Below the pieces are notes generated by a model. It ran no database searches and was not told the origin of the DNA. It worked only from the letters and a program-made list of their open reading frames with translations. DNA of 64,000 bases from Paenibacillus rhizophilus (lineage in GTDB: Bacteria > Bacillota > Bacilli > Paenibacillales > Paenibacillaceae). Below are positions 48,976 through 59,420 of the stretch, piece by piece (position 1 is the stretch's first letter; each line of letters opens with the position of its first letter). The stretch spans positions 24,240 through 88,239 of the forward strand of contig NZ_RQPI01000018.1 of assembly GCF_003854965.1 (NCBI RefSeq). The letters run 5' to 3'. The position numbers and the translations under genes were made by a program.

Positions 48976-51900
48976 ATGAGCTTTATGTCAACGTGGTATG
49001 GAAAAAAACGCTGGCGCTGGCTGTCTATTGTAACCGCTATCATTATGGTTCTGCAGTTAGTTTCGGGCTTGCTTCCGGCGGCTGCGAACGCCGATCCGGA
49101 GGTGCTGGTCGCGGACCCTCTGATCGATCAGCCGGGCGGGTCGACCAAATGGATCGTTGTCGGCATCAAGGATTGGAACAACAGCAACCAAGAAATGCAG
49201 ATGAAGCATCTGGTAGGGGGCTTTTATACGTATTCCATCGTGCTTCCGGCCGGGCATTACGAGTTCAAGCTCGTCCGATCGGGCACTTGGACCGGTTTTG
49301 ACAACGCGGGAAATAACTTTGCCTTTGATTTGAGCGCTTCCGCCAAGGTGGATTTCTACATAAATGAAGACTTGAACCAGGCGCGGATCAGTCTGCCGAA
49401 CGTACAGGGCATTCAGCAGTACAATCCGGTTCTGCCGGCCGCCAAATGGCCCAGACTGGTCGGAGATCTGCAGCCTCTCTTCGGGGAAGCGGAATGGTCG
49501 CCGGGAGGAAGCCAGCAGTTTTTCGTCGATTACAACTTCGATAATACGGTCTATAAGATCCAGCGTACCCTTCCGGCGGGGAGCTATCAGGCGAAGGTCA
49601 TTTTTGGCACGGACTGGAACAGTGACGAAAATTACGGAGACAACGGTCAGAATCTGGGTGTACATGTGCTCGATCCGGCCAATGTTACTTTCTCCATCGA
49701 CTACAGCTCCGGCAGCAAGAATCTGACTCATGATTACGTTCCGAAGAGTTCCAGCTTTGACGGCAAAATCGATAAAGGCTCCATTCTGTTCGACAGCCGT
49801 TCGATTACCTACAAGAAGCCTTTTGGAGCGATCAAGGCGGGACGGGAGGATGTGACTCTGCGCATTGCCGCCCTGCAGGGCGACGTACAGCTCGCGAAGG
49901 TCGAACTGACGAACCCGGATTCGCTATCCAAAGATTTCACGATGAACCGGGTGACTTCGGTGAATAACAAGGATTATTTTGAAGTGACCATCCAGGGAAG
50001 CCAGTTCTCCAAAATCGGCATCTGGGGCTATAAATTCATTCTGGTGGACGGAGCGGCCAAAGTCGAATACGGCGATGACACCTCCAGAGGCGGAAGCGGC
50101 AGCGTAAGTGACGAAGGCGCGGTGCCTTATGACCTGACGGTATACGATCCGGACTTCAAGACCCCGGACTGGATGAAGAATGCGGTCGTTTATCAGATTT
50201 TTCCGGACCGTTTCTTTGACGGGGACAAGAGCAACAACCGCGCCAAGACGGAGGATGGATATCGTGGCGCGAGTTCGGATGAATTTGCAACGGATAAAGG
50301 CGGACAGAAGCTGCAGTATTTTGACGGCGGGGTAACGGATGATCCGACTCCGGATCAGGTGTGGGGAACATGGGGCGATGCGCCCGAGAACCCTGACCGC
50401 AGCACCCCCGAGAACAAACCCTATTATCCGGATGCCAAGACAGACGGAGCATGGACCAATGAATTTTACGGCGGCGATATCAAGGGCATACAGGATAAGC
50501 TCGGCTATCTGAAATCGCTGGGCATTACCACCTTATATCTCAATCCCGTAACCTGGGCGGCTTCCAACCATAAATATGACGCTACCGATTACGAGCACCT
50601 TGATCCGATGTTTGGCGAGCCGGTATATAATACCCCTGGCGATCCGTCATCCGGACTCGATTACACCGCCACGCGGGCGGAATCCGACCGGGTTTACCAG
50701 GCTTTTGCCAAAGTGGCCCGCGAACAGGGAATGCATATCATTAACGACGGCGTGTTCAACCATGTCGGAGACGATTCGATTTATTTTGACCGGTATGGTA
50801 AATATCCCGAAATCGGGGCCTACGAATACTGGTCCAAAGTTTATGACAAAATGAACGCGGACAAAATCACCCAAACGGACGCGGAAGCGGCGGTGCGCTC
50901 AGAGTTTACGGTCAAGATCAATCCGCTGACAGGCGCGAATTATAAGTATCCCGAAGATTTTACGTACACGTCCTGGTTCACCGTTTTGAACGAAAAGGTC
51001 AAGAACCGCGACGATGACAACAAGCATTATAAGTACGACGCCTGGTGGGGGTATGACTCCCTGCCGGCGATGGATGCGAAAGATCCGCAGACGGCGGCAA
51101 CGGACTTCTTCCCTGCGGATTCGGAGGCGATTGAGGGGCAGAACGAATGGAACAACATCGGATACCGGGAGGCAGTCATCGGGCATGATCTTGCCGGACT
51201 TAGCGAAGCCGACGCGCAGAAGGCGATGGAATCCACCAACTCGCAGAGATGGATGTGGATGGGCGCAAGCGGCTGGCGGCTTGACGTGGCTCCCGACGTA
51301 TCGAGTGGAACCTGGCGGAAATTCCGCGAAGCGGTAAAATCCGTGGAAGGAAAAACCGACGCAAACGGAAATCCAATCGAGGACCCGGTTATTTTGGGCG
51401 AAGAATGGGGCGTGGCTACACGTTACCTGCTGGGCGACCAGTTCGACTCGGTGATGAACTACCGCTTCCGTGGCGCGGTTCAGAGCTATATGATTTCCGG
51501 AAATGCGGATACATTGAACCAGTCGCTGGAATCCATCCGGGAGGATTATCCGAAGGAAGCCTGGCAGGCGATGCTGAACCTGGTGGATTCGCATGACACA
51601 ACCCGTTCGATTACCAAATATGATTATCCCGATTTCGAAGAGGAGCATTTGAAAATCGCGGATGAAGCTAAGGATCATTCACTCAAGCTGCAGGCGCTGA
51701 CGGCGATTCTGCAAATGGGGTATCCCGGCGCTCCGACCATTTACTACGGGGATGAGGTCGGTTTGACGGGTACGAAAGACCCCGACTCCAGACGCGCTTT
51801 TCCTTGGGAGAGAATTATTGCAGGCAGCAGCGGCGGCTACAGCGCCTCGGGCAAATATGCGGAGCTGTTTGACACGTATCAAACGGCGGCAAAGGTTCGG

Positions 51901-54900
51901 AATAACAATGAAGTCTTCCGTACCGGTGATCTGAAGGTGGCCTATGCAAGCGGGGATGTTATTGTCTATGCCCGCAAAAACGATACCAAAGGCGGGCTGG
52001 TCGCCATCAACCGCGGCAGCGGCAGTCAAACGGTGAATGCCGATGTGGCCGGATTTCTGCCTGACGGATTGACGCTTGCGGACCAGCTCGGAAGCGGCGC
52101 GGAAGGAACGGTAACTGGCGGCAAAATCAGCCTGACCATCCCGGCGCTCTCCGGCATGATGCTGCTGTCAACGAGCGAGTTGTCCGTTGTGCCCCGGGTT
52201 ACGGGACTTCAGGCTGTCGGCGGAGACGGCAATGTCACCCTGTCCTGGAACGCCGTGGCGGGCGCCGACGGCTATGTTATCTACCGGGCTGCGATTGAAG
52301 GCGGCGATCTGCAGAAGGCGGGCGAGAGCAGTACACTTAGCTTTATCGACAGCAGCGTAACGAACGGCAAGAAATACTATTACACGGTGACGGCAAAAAC
52401 GGGTGCAAATGAGAGTGAACCGTGCGACATGGCTTCGGCAACACCGGCTTTTGTCATTGATTCGGTAACGATCGTGAAGAAAGCGACGGATATGACGGTC
52501 GGTGTCGGCAAGGCCACCTATGAAATCCAGGCGGAGATCAAAATTCCCGGATTGACGGATGTGCCTTCCAATGTCTATACAGAACCGTCAGGTGTCATCG
52601 CCAAGCTGATCTATTATCCTAGCTCGGGATCGCCGGATCAGGCTTTGGAGACGAAGCTCCGGTATAAAACGGATAACGTTCCGAACGGGTCCAAAATTTA
52701 CTGGGCGGCATTCGAGCCGACCATGGCCGACGGGTATACGTATCTGGCTCAGGTGTCCACCGATAACGGGGAAAGCTTTGTATCCTCAGCACTTGAAACG
52801 GTGACCGTATCCTCCGACCCTGTCGATACGGATCCGCCTTCGCCGCCGGTCCTGGAGGATATCCCGGTTGAATCCAATTTGACGCATTTAACCTGGACCC
52901 TTGAAGCGGCGGATGCCGAAGGCATCGAAATATACCGCAAGGGAGACGGACCGGATTACAAGCTTATCGCCTCTTTAGATAAGAGCGTTCGCGATTATAA
53001 AGATTACACAGTCAGCAATGATACGGCTTATACGTACAAAATTGCGGCCTATGACACCGCGTATAACCGGTCTTACTCAGAGGAGCAGACAGTCACGCCG
53101 AAGGTAGTCATGGTCGATGTAACGCTTCGCCTTCATCTGCCGGATTATACACCAAGTACGGACAGCGTTAATATCGCGGGCGATTTTAACGGATGGAATG
53201 CCGGCTCGACCCCAATGAAGGTGCCGAGCGGCGCGACTGACAGAAGTGTGGTCGAATACAATTTCAAGATGATGGCGGGCAAATCAATCCAGTACAAATA
53301 TACCCGCGGCACATGGGAGACCGAAGCGTTCACGAGCCACACGCGTGATGCCAATGACACGACGGATATGGGCAACTGGGCGTACAGCTCCACTGTGACC
53401 AATATGAAGCTGCAGATTACAAATCAGGGCGGCAGCAAGCAGGTCATCGACGATTATGTGCTGCGCTGGGTCGATATGCCAATGATCGTCACGCTGCCCC
53501 GGACTTCGTATGGTACGGACATTGAGTATACAACGAATGACAGCGTTATGAATCTGAAGGCTTTCGTGCCGTACGGCGTAGCCTTTACGATCAACGGGCA
53601 GCCGATCCCGGACGGCGCGATGGACGCTTACGGCAATGTCCTTTTAAGTTATATTCCGCTCGCGCCGGGCGTGAACAAGTTCGTGCTTCATATTGAGCCT
53701 ACTGCCGAGACGCTGGCACTTCCTTGGTACGAAGATCAGGGACGGGCCGGACAGGCGACGAAGACGTTGACGATTACCGTCACACGGTCCGGCGGCGATA
53801 ACGGCGGCGGCGGGACGACGCAGCCGACGCTGACCGGACTGGCTGCCAACGCTCCAGCTACAAGCCTGACCGTGGGTGATACTTGGAACACGTCCGTTCA
53901 GGCGCTGTACAGTGACAACAGCACGGCCGACATAACGTCGCAAGCGGCGTTTGAGTCGGCGCAGCCGGAGATCGCCCGTGTTAACGGCCAAGGCGTCGTT
54001 ACGGCGGTATCGGAAGGTAGTGCGGTCATTACCGTCCGTTACGGCGGACTGTCGAAGTCGTTTACGGTGCAGGTGGTTAAGAAACCGGATAGCACGGACA
54101 CGAACAAGCCGAAGTTCTTAATCGTCGGCAAGCCGGCTTCTAGCCTGACGGTTGGCGATACGTGGAATACCGTAGTTGTCGCCGTATACAGTGATGACAG
54201 TAAGGTTGATGTAGCTTCGCGTTCAACGTTCGAGTCAAGCCAGCCGCAGATTGCAAGCGTAGAAGCAGGCGGATTGGTTAGAGCTCTTTCGCCGGGTACA
54301 ACTGCTATTACCGTCATTTATGACGGACTGGTTAAGAGCTTCGATGTCCAGGTGGCCCAGCAGAGCAGCCCGGACGGAACCGGCGGCAACGGCAACACGG
54401 GCAATGGAAGCAATGGAAGCAATGGAAACAATGGCACAGGCAGCGCTGGAACCGGTCAAACCCCAACGTCCGGTACGCAGACGGTGACGGCGGATCAGTT
54501 GAAACCGGACAGCAGCGGCGCCGTGTCGATTACGCTGGATCGTAACGTTCAGCAGCTCGTGCTGCCCCTTCAATCCGGATCGGCCGGAGGCGTGGACCGC
54601 ATTGAAATCAAGGGAGAACAAGTGTCGCTTACGATTCCGGCGGAGGTGCTGAAATCCCTGACCGCTCTCCTTCCGGCGGAGCAACTGAACGGGGCGCATA
54701 TTGCGCTGAACATGAGCAAGCTGGACCCAGCCTCCAAAGGGGCGGCGATCAAGCAGCTTTCTCTCCCTTCCGGCACCGTTCTGGGCTTGGCAAGCGAAGT
54801 GTACGATTTCGCCCTTCAGGTGGTAACGAAAGACGGAAAAGCGGTGAGCCTGTCAGCCTTTCCAAAACCAGTGGAACTTGTCTTCCACACGGACGCAAAA

Positions 54901-55578
54901 GCCGATCCGCAGCTTACCGGCGTTTACTATCTGAATAATGCCGGGATCGCAGAGTATATTGGAGGAGAGTGGGACAGCGGCCTTCTCAAAGCGAAGGTGA
55001 CCCACTTCAGCCGTTATGCCGCGATGGAGTACGTGAAGACTTATGCCGATATTCCCGCAGGACATTGGGCGAATCGGGCTGTTTCCGTACTGAGCGCCAA
55101 GCATATTGTGAACGGTATAAGCGGCGGCGCCTTTGCCCCGAACCAGCCGGTCACTCGCGGGGAGTTCGCGGCAATGCTCGTCCGTTCGTTGGGTCTGACC
55201 GCGAAGGGGAAAGCGCCATTCGCCGATGTAACCGGCAAGGAATGGTACGCCGATTCCATAGCGGCCGCTTACGAGAGCGGAATAGTGAAGGGCGGGAACG
55301 CCGGAGCCTTCAACCCGCAGCAGCGCATTACGCGCGAAGAGATGGCGTCCATGCTCATCCGGGCCTATCGTGTGAAGACGGGTAACCAGGCGGGCAGTTC
55401 GGAAAAAGCCTCGTTCTCCGACGTTTCCGGCATCAGCAGTTGGGCGCAGAACGATGTGGCCGCAGCCGTTTCGCTCGGTCTGCTCCAAGGCAAGGACGGC
55501 GGCCGATTCATGCCGAAAGCCAATACGACCCGCGCGGAGTCCGCGCAGGCGTTATATAACTTGATCTCAAAATACTAA
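48976..55578 (+). CDS. S-layer-anchored amylopullulanase-like GH13 multidomain enzyme
   Basis: A 2200-residue secreted starch hydrolase. Order: signal peptide (to about 39); two X25/SusE-like starch-binding modules (about 40-130, 147-255); N-terminal beta domain (265-390); GH13 barrel (about 398-1065) with Asp770 (GWRLDVAPD), Glu809 (LGEEWG) and Asp874 (VDSHDT) as catalytic triad; fibronectin III (1072-1155); a domain of unknown type; second fibronectin III (1283-1375); CBM20 (1380-1475, AGDFNGWN); an Ig-like strand domain; two Big_2 repeats (about 1618-1700, 1713-1795); Gly/Asn linker; unknown domain; three SLH repeats (about 2020-2200) that bind secondary cell-wall polymer. GGAGG is close to ATG 48976; ATG 48985 is possible. 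Controlled by CcpA sites. Exact bond specificity (alpha-1,6 or both) is not proven. Confidence 0.9.
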   Translation: MSFMSTWYGKKRWRWLSIVTAIIMVLQLVSGLLPAAANADPEVLVADPLIDQPGGSTKWIVVGIKDWNNSNQEMQMKHLVGGFYTYSIVLPAGHYEFKLVRSGTWTGFDNAGNNFAFDLSASAKVDFYINEDLNQARISLPNVQGIQQYNPVLPAAKWPRLVGDLQPLFGEAEWSPGGSQQFFVDYNFDNTVYKIQRTLPAGSYQAKVIFGTDWNSDENYGDNGQNLGVHVLDPANVTFSIDYSSGSKNLTHDYVPKSSSFDGKIDKGSILFDSRSITYKKPFGAIKAGREDVTLRIAALQGDVQLAKVELTNPDSLSKDFTMNRVTSVNNKDYFEVTIQGSQFSKIGIWGYKFILVDGAAKVEYGDDTSRGGSGSVSDEGAVPYDLTVYDPDFKTPDWMKNAVVYQIFPDRFFDGDKSNNRAKTEDGYRGASSDEFATDKGGQKLQYFDGGVTDDPTPDQVWGTWGDAPENPDRSTPENKPYYPDAKTDGAWTNEFYGGDIKGIQDKLGYLKSLGITTLYLNPVTWAASNHKYDATDYEHLDPMFGEPVYNTPGDPSSGLDYTATRAESDRVYQAFAKVAREQGMHIINDGVFNHVGDDSIYFDRYGKYPEIGAYEYWSKVYDKMNADKITQTDAEAAVRSEFTVKINPLTGANYKYPEDFTYTSWFTVLNEKVKNRDDDNKHYKYDAWWGYDSLPAMDAKDPQTAATDFFPADSEAIEGQNEWNNIGYREAVIGHDLAGLSEADAQKAMESTNSQRWMWMGASGWRLDVAPDVSSGTWRKFREAVKSVEGKTDANGNPIEDPVILGEEWGVATRYLLGDQFDSVMNYRFRGAVQSYMISGNADTLNQSLESIREDYPKEAWQAMLNLVDSHDTTRSITKYDYPDFEEEHLKIADEAKDHSLKLQALTAILQMGYPGAPTIYYGDEVGLTGTKDPDSRRAFPWERIIAGSSGGYSASGKYAELFDTYQTAAKVRNNNEVFRTGDLKVAYASGDVIVYARKNDTKGGLVAINRGSGSQTVNADVAGFLPDGLTLADQLGSGAEGTVTGGKISLTIPALSGMMLLSTSELSVVPRVTGLQAVGGDGNVTLSWNAVAGADGYVIYRAAIEGGDLQKAGESSTLSFIDSSVTNGKKYYYTVTAKTGANESEPCDMASATPAFVIDSVTIVKKATDMTVGVGKATYEIQAEIKIPGLTDVPSNVYTEPSGVIAKLIYYPSSGSPDQALETKLRYKTDNVPNGSKIYWAAFEPTMADGYTYLAQVSTDNGESFVSSALETVTVSSDPVDTDPPSPPVLEDIPVESNLTHLTWTLEAADAEGIEIYRKGDGPDYKLIASLDKSVRDYKDYTVSNDTAYTYKIAAYDTAYNRSYSEEQTVTPKVVMVDVTLRLHLPDYTPSTDSVNIAGDFNGWNAGSTPMKVPSGATDRSVVEYNFKMMAGKSIQYKYTRGTWETEAFTSHTRDANDTTDMGNWAYSSTVTNMKLQITNQGGSKQVIDDYVLRWVDMPMIVTLPRTSYGTDIEYTTNDSVMNLKAFVPYGVAFTINGQPIPDGAMDAYGNVLLSYIPLAPGVNKFVLHIEPTAETLALPWYEDQGRAGQATKTLTITVTRSGGDNGGGGTTQPTLTGLAANAPATSLTVGDTWNTSVQALYSDNSTADITSQAAFESAQPEIARVNGQGVVTAVSEGSAVITVRYGGLSKSFTVQVVKKPDSTDTNKPKFLIVGKPASSLTVGDTWNTVVVAVYSDDSKVDVASRSTFESSQPQIASVEAGGLVRALSPGTTAITVIYDGLVKSFDVQVAQQSSPDGTGGNGNTGNGSNGSNGNNGTGSAGTGQTPTSGTQTVTADQLKPDSSGAVSITLDRNVQQLVLPLQSGSAGGVDRIEIKGEQVSLTIPAEVLKSLTALLPAEQLNGAHIALNMSKLDPASKGAAIKQLSLPSGTVLGLASEVYDFALQVVTKDGKAVSLSAFPKPVELVFHTDAKADPQLTGVYYLNNAGIAEYIGGEWDSGLLKAKVTHFSRYAAMEYVKTYADIPAGHWANRAVSVLSAKHIVNGISGGAFAPNQPVTRGEFAAMLVRSLGLTAKGKAPFADVTGKEWYADSIAAAYESGIVKGGNAGAFNPQQRITREEMASMLIRAYRVKTGNQAGSSEKASFSDVSGISSWAQNDVAAAVSLGLLQGKDGGRFMPKANTTRAESAQALYNLISKY

Positions 55579-55591
55579 GGCACAGCCGCTT

Positions 55592-55619
55592 AGCCCCAAG
55601 CATTCGCTTGGGGCTCTTC
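55592..55619 (+). terminator. Terminator of the amylopullulanase gene
   Basis: AGCCCCAAGC-ATTC-GCTTGGGGCT (55592-55615), perfect 10-bp stem followed by CTTC. Confidence 0.75.
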
Positions 55620-55651
55620 ATACATCGTTGATCAAACAAATCAGGTGGTAA

Positions 55652-55704
55652 GAAAAAAATGGGGCTGTTCCTCTGCCATCTGCGATGACATTTGGGGCAG
55701 CCCC
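55652..55704 (-). terminator. Terminator of the minus-strand acyltransferase
   Basis: GGGGCTG (55661-55667) pairs with CAGCCCC (55698-55704). On the minus strand it is followed by ATTTTTTTC. Confidence 0.7.
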
Positions 55705-55719
55705 TTCCTTAGAAAAAAA

Positions 55720-56724
55720 TCATTGCACCCGCGATAATGGCGAGCTTTTCTTTTTATATAGACAAGATAAGTTAGGGCTGAAAAGCACCCGGCAGAGTTT
55801 TTCGACCCATTTCATGGAAAAAATAAAGGTTATGACGATGGCTAGCAGAATCAACAGCGTTTGATCCGCCCATGTGTCGATATACCGGTAAATGCCTAGA
55901 TGATCCATTATTTTAAATACGAAACCGTGCAGCAAAAAGGGATACATCGTCCGAATGCCAGGGTCGCTGATCCGTGTCCGCCCCGTTGGGATTAAGGAGA
56001 GTACACAAAGTGACAAAATGACCGATACGGCTGCAATAGCCACCCTGTATATCCCCGCATACCATTCCGGGCTACCCAGTTTGGAGTAGCTGTAGCTGCC
56101 CCACAGCCATTCGCAATTGAGGTTCTGGCCATAGCGGAATAGAAGCCCCAGTGTGAGGATCATAATAAACGCAGATGCCAATTTGACCGGCCATTTAAAT
56201 AAATAACAGAAGTATTTCCGCTTCATATAGTAACCTGCCAGGAAGAATGGAAAGAAGTTGATCGCTCGGAGCGATGACAAATTATACCCCAGTTCCGTAG
56301 AAGCGTAGCCGGCCAATACCGCAAGGCAGCTTGCAAACAGGATCGGATACCTTAATTTTGTAAAATACGGCAGGGCGATTTTCCATAAAATAACCGCAAG
56401 CAGGTACCAGGTTATCCAATAGGGCAGAAAGAAGGTGAATTTCAGGTTTGCCCGGCCGTTCAGATAATAATCCAGCAGCGTATACAGCGTTTCAAAAATG
56501 ACGTACAGAACGAGATAGGGGCTAAGCTTCCCCGATTTCTTGGAAAAGTAACCCGTTATGAAAACAAAAAGCGGGATATGAAAAAAGTAAATGAAGTTGT
56601 ACAAAGCCTTTGCAGACTCGCTTGTTGAATAAAGGGGTTCGAGCACATGGCCGATGACCACGAACGTAATCAAGACAAACTTCACATTATCGAAATAATA
56701 GTCGCGTTGATTAACCTCTGGCAT
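55720..56724 (-). CDS. Acyltransferase family membrane protein (fucose 4-O-acetylase-like)
   Basis: A 334-residue membrane protein with about ten helices. YYFDNVKFVLITFVVIGHVL is the acyltransferase-3 opening with the presumed active-site His in VIGHV; FFHIPLFVFITGYFSKKSGK follows, as in COG3594. It would O-acetylate a sugar or wall polymer at the membrane. GGAGGAG lies eight bases before ATG 56724. Monocistronic, with its own terminator. Confidence 0.87.
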   Translation of the reverse strand: MPEVNQRDYYFDNVKFVLITFVVIGHVLEPLYSTSESAKALYNFIYFFHIPLFVFITGYFSKKSGKLSPYLVLYVIFETLYTLLDYYLNGRANLKFTFFLPYWITWYLLAVILWKIALPYFTKLRYPILFASCLAVLAGYASTELGYNLSSLRAINFFPFFLAGYYMKRKYFCYLFKWPVKLASAFIMILTLGLLFRYGQNLNCEWLWGSYSYSKLGSPEWYAGIYRVAIAAVSVILSLCVLSLIPTGRTRISDPGIRTMYPFLLHGFVFKIMDHLGIYRYIDTWADQTLLILLAIVITFIFSMKWVEKLCRVLFSPNLSCLYKKKSSPLSRVQ

Positions 56725-56985
56725 CGTTTTAACTCCTCCAATCCGTTTTATTCACTCATATCCCAATATGCTAACAAACCAAGCTCGCAACCTCACCCTT
56801 CATAATCCGCGAGATTTCTGCCTTATCCAGTCTCTCATTGTCTTAGGGAACCTGACCGGTCGTATTTTTAGTCTTTCTCCGCTATGATACAGTATCCTTT
56901 GTTATGTTATATTATGGATATATGGATTATCTTACTGGAATTTTCATATATTGTTTGTTTATACCTGGCCGGGAGATTCTAAAAG

Positions 56986-57987
56986 ATGGGGGCATTCTTA
57001 ATGGCAAGCTCGAGGATATTGCTTAAAGCTGCAAAGTCTTTTGAATTTAATGTAGAAACGTTAGTCTTCCTGAGCAACTCAACAAATGAAGTCTACCGGT
57101 TTACCAAGGGTGATCTGTCCTATATCTTACGGTTATCTCAGAAACCACAGGAATACGTAGAGAAGATAAGGGCTGAGGTGGATTGGGTCTATTATTTGGT
57201 GGAGAACGGTTTACGTGCTTCATTACCAATCAAAACAAGAGAAAATCAATTAACAGCAGTTTACCATGATGAAGATAAGTGGTATATTGCAACAGCTTTT
57301 CACGCGGCTACAGGTCGCTTTTTTGATAAAAACGATGATCAATATTGGGGACCAAAGGTATTCCGGAACTGGGGAGAAACCATGGGGAGAATGCATCGGC
57401 TATCGAAATCTTACGGAGTTTCAGACGTTCTTGTGAAAAGAGGTTGCTGGAGCATAACGACCATCACTAACCCTCATCTGCAGCGCGGCAGTTTCTATGT
57501 ACTCCTTGAAAAATTGATCTCCATGGAGAGTAAAATTCATTTACTCCCAAGGGATAGAGACTCGTTTGGACTGATTCATAATGATTTCCACCCTTATAAT
57601 TTTTTTATCGACGACAGTGAAATAACCGTCTTTGATTTTGACGACAGTATCTATGGTTGGTTTTCATTAGACATTGCGATTGCTGCCACTCATGCCGTCT
57701 GGTGGGGAGTGCAAAAAGATGAACGTGCAGCTAAAAACGAGTTTGCTCAACTGTTTTTACGTGAATTTCTAATGGGGTACGGTAAAGAAAACCATCTCTC
57801 AGAATACTGGATACAAACAATCCCCATGTTTATGGAGTATCGGAATATTTGTTCTTTCTTCTGGTGGTTAGGTGAATGGGATGGTGATGAGAGTTGTCTT
57901 ACAGAGGACCAACGGAATGCAATCAACAATGCGGTTAAACTTATTGAGAGAAGTTTGCCTTTTGATGGTTGCGAAATTCAAATCTAA
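56986..57987 (+). CDS. APH-fold phosphotransferase
   Basis: A 333-residue kinase-like protein. The catalytic loop is GLIHNDFHPYNFFID and the metal-binding motif FDFDDSIYGWFSLD, as in the APH/HomS/choline-kinase superfamily; the N-lobe has YRFTKGDLSYILRLS. The substrate cannot be named; close relatives are often annotated as aminoglycoside or homoserine kinases. ATG 56986 follows GGGAG by ten bases; ATG 57001 is an alternative. Its last 120 bases overlap the DUF3888 gene on the other strand. AT-rich relative to the core. Confidence 0.88.
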   Translation: MGAFLMASSRILLKAAKSFEFNVETLVFLSNSTNEVYRFTKGDLSYILRLSQKPQEYVEKIRAEVDWVYYLVENGLRASLPIKTRENQLTAVYHDEDKWYIATAFHAATGRFFDKNDDQYWGPKVFRNWGETMGRMHRLSKSYGVSDVLVKRGCWSITTITNPHLQRGSFYVLLEKLISMESKIHLLPRDRDSFGLIHNDFHPYNFFIDDSEITVFDFDDSIYGWFSLDIAIAATHAVWWGVQKDERAAKNEFAQLFLREFLMGYGKENHLSEYWIQTIPMFMEYRNICSFFWWLGEWDGDESCLTEDQRNAINNAVKLIERSLPFDGCEIQI

Positions 57988-58416
57988 AGAATAATTTCCA
58001 TTTGCTGGAAGCTCAAAGTCTTTTATGTGGTTATATTTTATCAACTTAACGGTAGGTCCCGCAGATATTTCAAACGTAATACGATCCATACCTACTGAAA
58101 TATGTGGTCCTACAACAGGCATCACTTCCACCGTTAATAAAAACATGAAACCCCGAAATCCATTTTTTCTTTCTATCTGAATCACATCTGTTTGATACGG
58201 ATAAACCATAGGCGGCTCCTTTAAATATTTCAAGTAATAATTGTTCACTGCGTCTTGAATCGCTGGACTGAGTAAGAGCATAAGCATGTCTTGTAATTGG
58301 AGTTCTGTAGAATCTTGCTTAGGATTGTGCATTCCCGGATATGCTTTTGAGTCCAGGGGATTTATGATTAGTACCAGTGACAATAGAAAAAGGACAATTC
58401 TTAGTTTTTTTTTCAT
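57868..58416 (-). CDS. DUF3888 secreted protein, C-terminus overlapping the APH gene
   Basis: A 182-residue protein with a signal peptide (MKKKLRIVLFLLSLVLIINP, cut near SKA-YPG) and the DUF3888 core: LQDMLMLLLSPAIQDAVNNY, FRGFMFLLTVEVMPVVGPH, DRITFEISAG and HIKDFELPA. Family members usually end soon after this last motif; here about 45 more residues follow, and these lie exactly where it overlaps the APH gene antisense. The tail is therefore probably frame extension after loss of the old stop. Function unknown. Confidence 0.8.
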   Translation of the reverse strand: MKKKLRIVLFLLSLVLIINPLDSKAYPGMHNPKQDSTELQLQDMLMLLLSPAIQDAVNNYYLKYLKEPPMVYPYQTDVIQIERKNGFRGFMFLLTVEVMPVVGPHISVGMDRITFEISAGPTVKLIKYNHIKDFELPANGNYSLDLNFATIKRQTSLNKFNRIVDCIPLVLCKTTLITIPFT

Positions 58417-58602
58417 GTCTGATACCCCATTATTTTTTCTTGTTACGTTTCCCTGAATTATGATAAAAAATGCACACTGAATACCATGGGGATTAGGTTA
58501 ACGGGGGGATAGTTCGGCGTCAATCTTAGCAATTCTGTAATATGAGAATACAAGTATGACAAATGATACAAAGATTAATATTACAAAGGAGTAACTAAGA
58601 TT

Positions 58603-59250
58603 ATGAAAAAGAGAATCCTTATAACTCTTTTAAGTCTAATTATTCAAAGTGTGGTAATCATTATGCTAATCATCATAGATACTACACCATTTGTTGATGG
58701 TTTGATTATTACAACTGGGATATTATATGCTCCTTTAGCTTCAATAGCTTTTGCGGGTATCATAATAACTCTTGTCAGGAAAAAAAATCTCAACTGCATC
58801 TTTTATTCATATTACCATTGTGTTCCATTTTTTTAATCGCACAGCTACAACCCTATTATAAATATTTAGATCAACGGAGAACTGACTATCAATACTTGCT
58901 ATCGATCAAATATTCTGTTCGTAAAGGTTACAATGTCTTTTATCCCGTTTGGAGATCAACTCAAAACTTTAGTCCTGAGAGCGAGAACAAATTAACTTCA
59001 TTATTAAATAAGCATATTTCTAAGGAGCAAGTGATAAGTCGAATTCGCTTTTTATAATATTCAAGATGAGAAACTATCAAATTTTATTAGTGAAAGTGAT
59101 ATTTTAAATGCACTTTTAAAGCATGGTTATAACAGAGTATATTTTTCAAAAAAGGATGATGTAATATATAGCATCTTTATTAATGACATTAAAAATGAAA
59201 AAAACAAAGTCAACATTATTAAATCAAACGAAAAATTGATTATCGAATAA
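58603..59250 (+). pseudogene. Frameshifted membrane-protein gene
   Basis: Three coding-like segments in different frames make one protein of about 215 residues. The first (ATG 58603, after AAAGGAG) has two membrane helices. At the run of eight A near 58783-58790 the frame must shift by one; SQLHLLFILPLCSIFLIAQL then gives a third helix and a hydrophilic part to about 59045. A second shift at the run of five T (about 59050) leads to YNIQDEKLSNFISESDILNA, ending at TAA 59248-59250. Both breaks lie in homopolymers, so mutation or sequencing error are both possible. Family not recognised. Confidence 0.65.
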
Positions 59251-59304
59251 TTAATAACGACATATAACGATACATCCCTACGGAATACATTAGTGAAATA
59301 GCGA

Positions 59305-59355
59305 AGCGGCAGTCTAGGACTTTATTTTCTCGTCCCGAGCTGCCGCTGTCTTTTT
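59305..59355. terminator. Terminator between convergent transcripts
   Basis: AGCGGCAG (59305-59312) pairs with CTGCCGCT (59340-59347), continuing with TCTAGGAC/GTCCCGAG, and is followed by GTCTTTTT. Confidence 0.8.
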
Positions 59356-59420
59356 CCAATGTTAGACTAAAACTTTTCACCTGCTGATTCCAGGGCGTCG
59401 CCCAGCGGCAGGGTCAAGCT

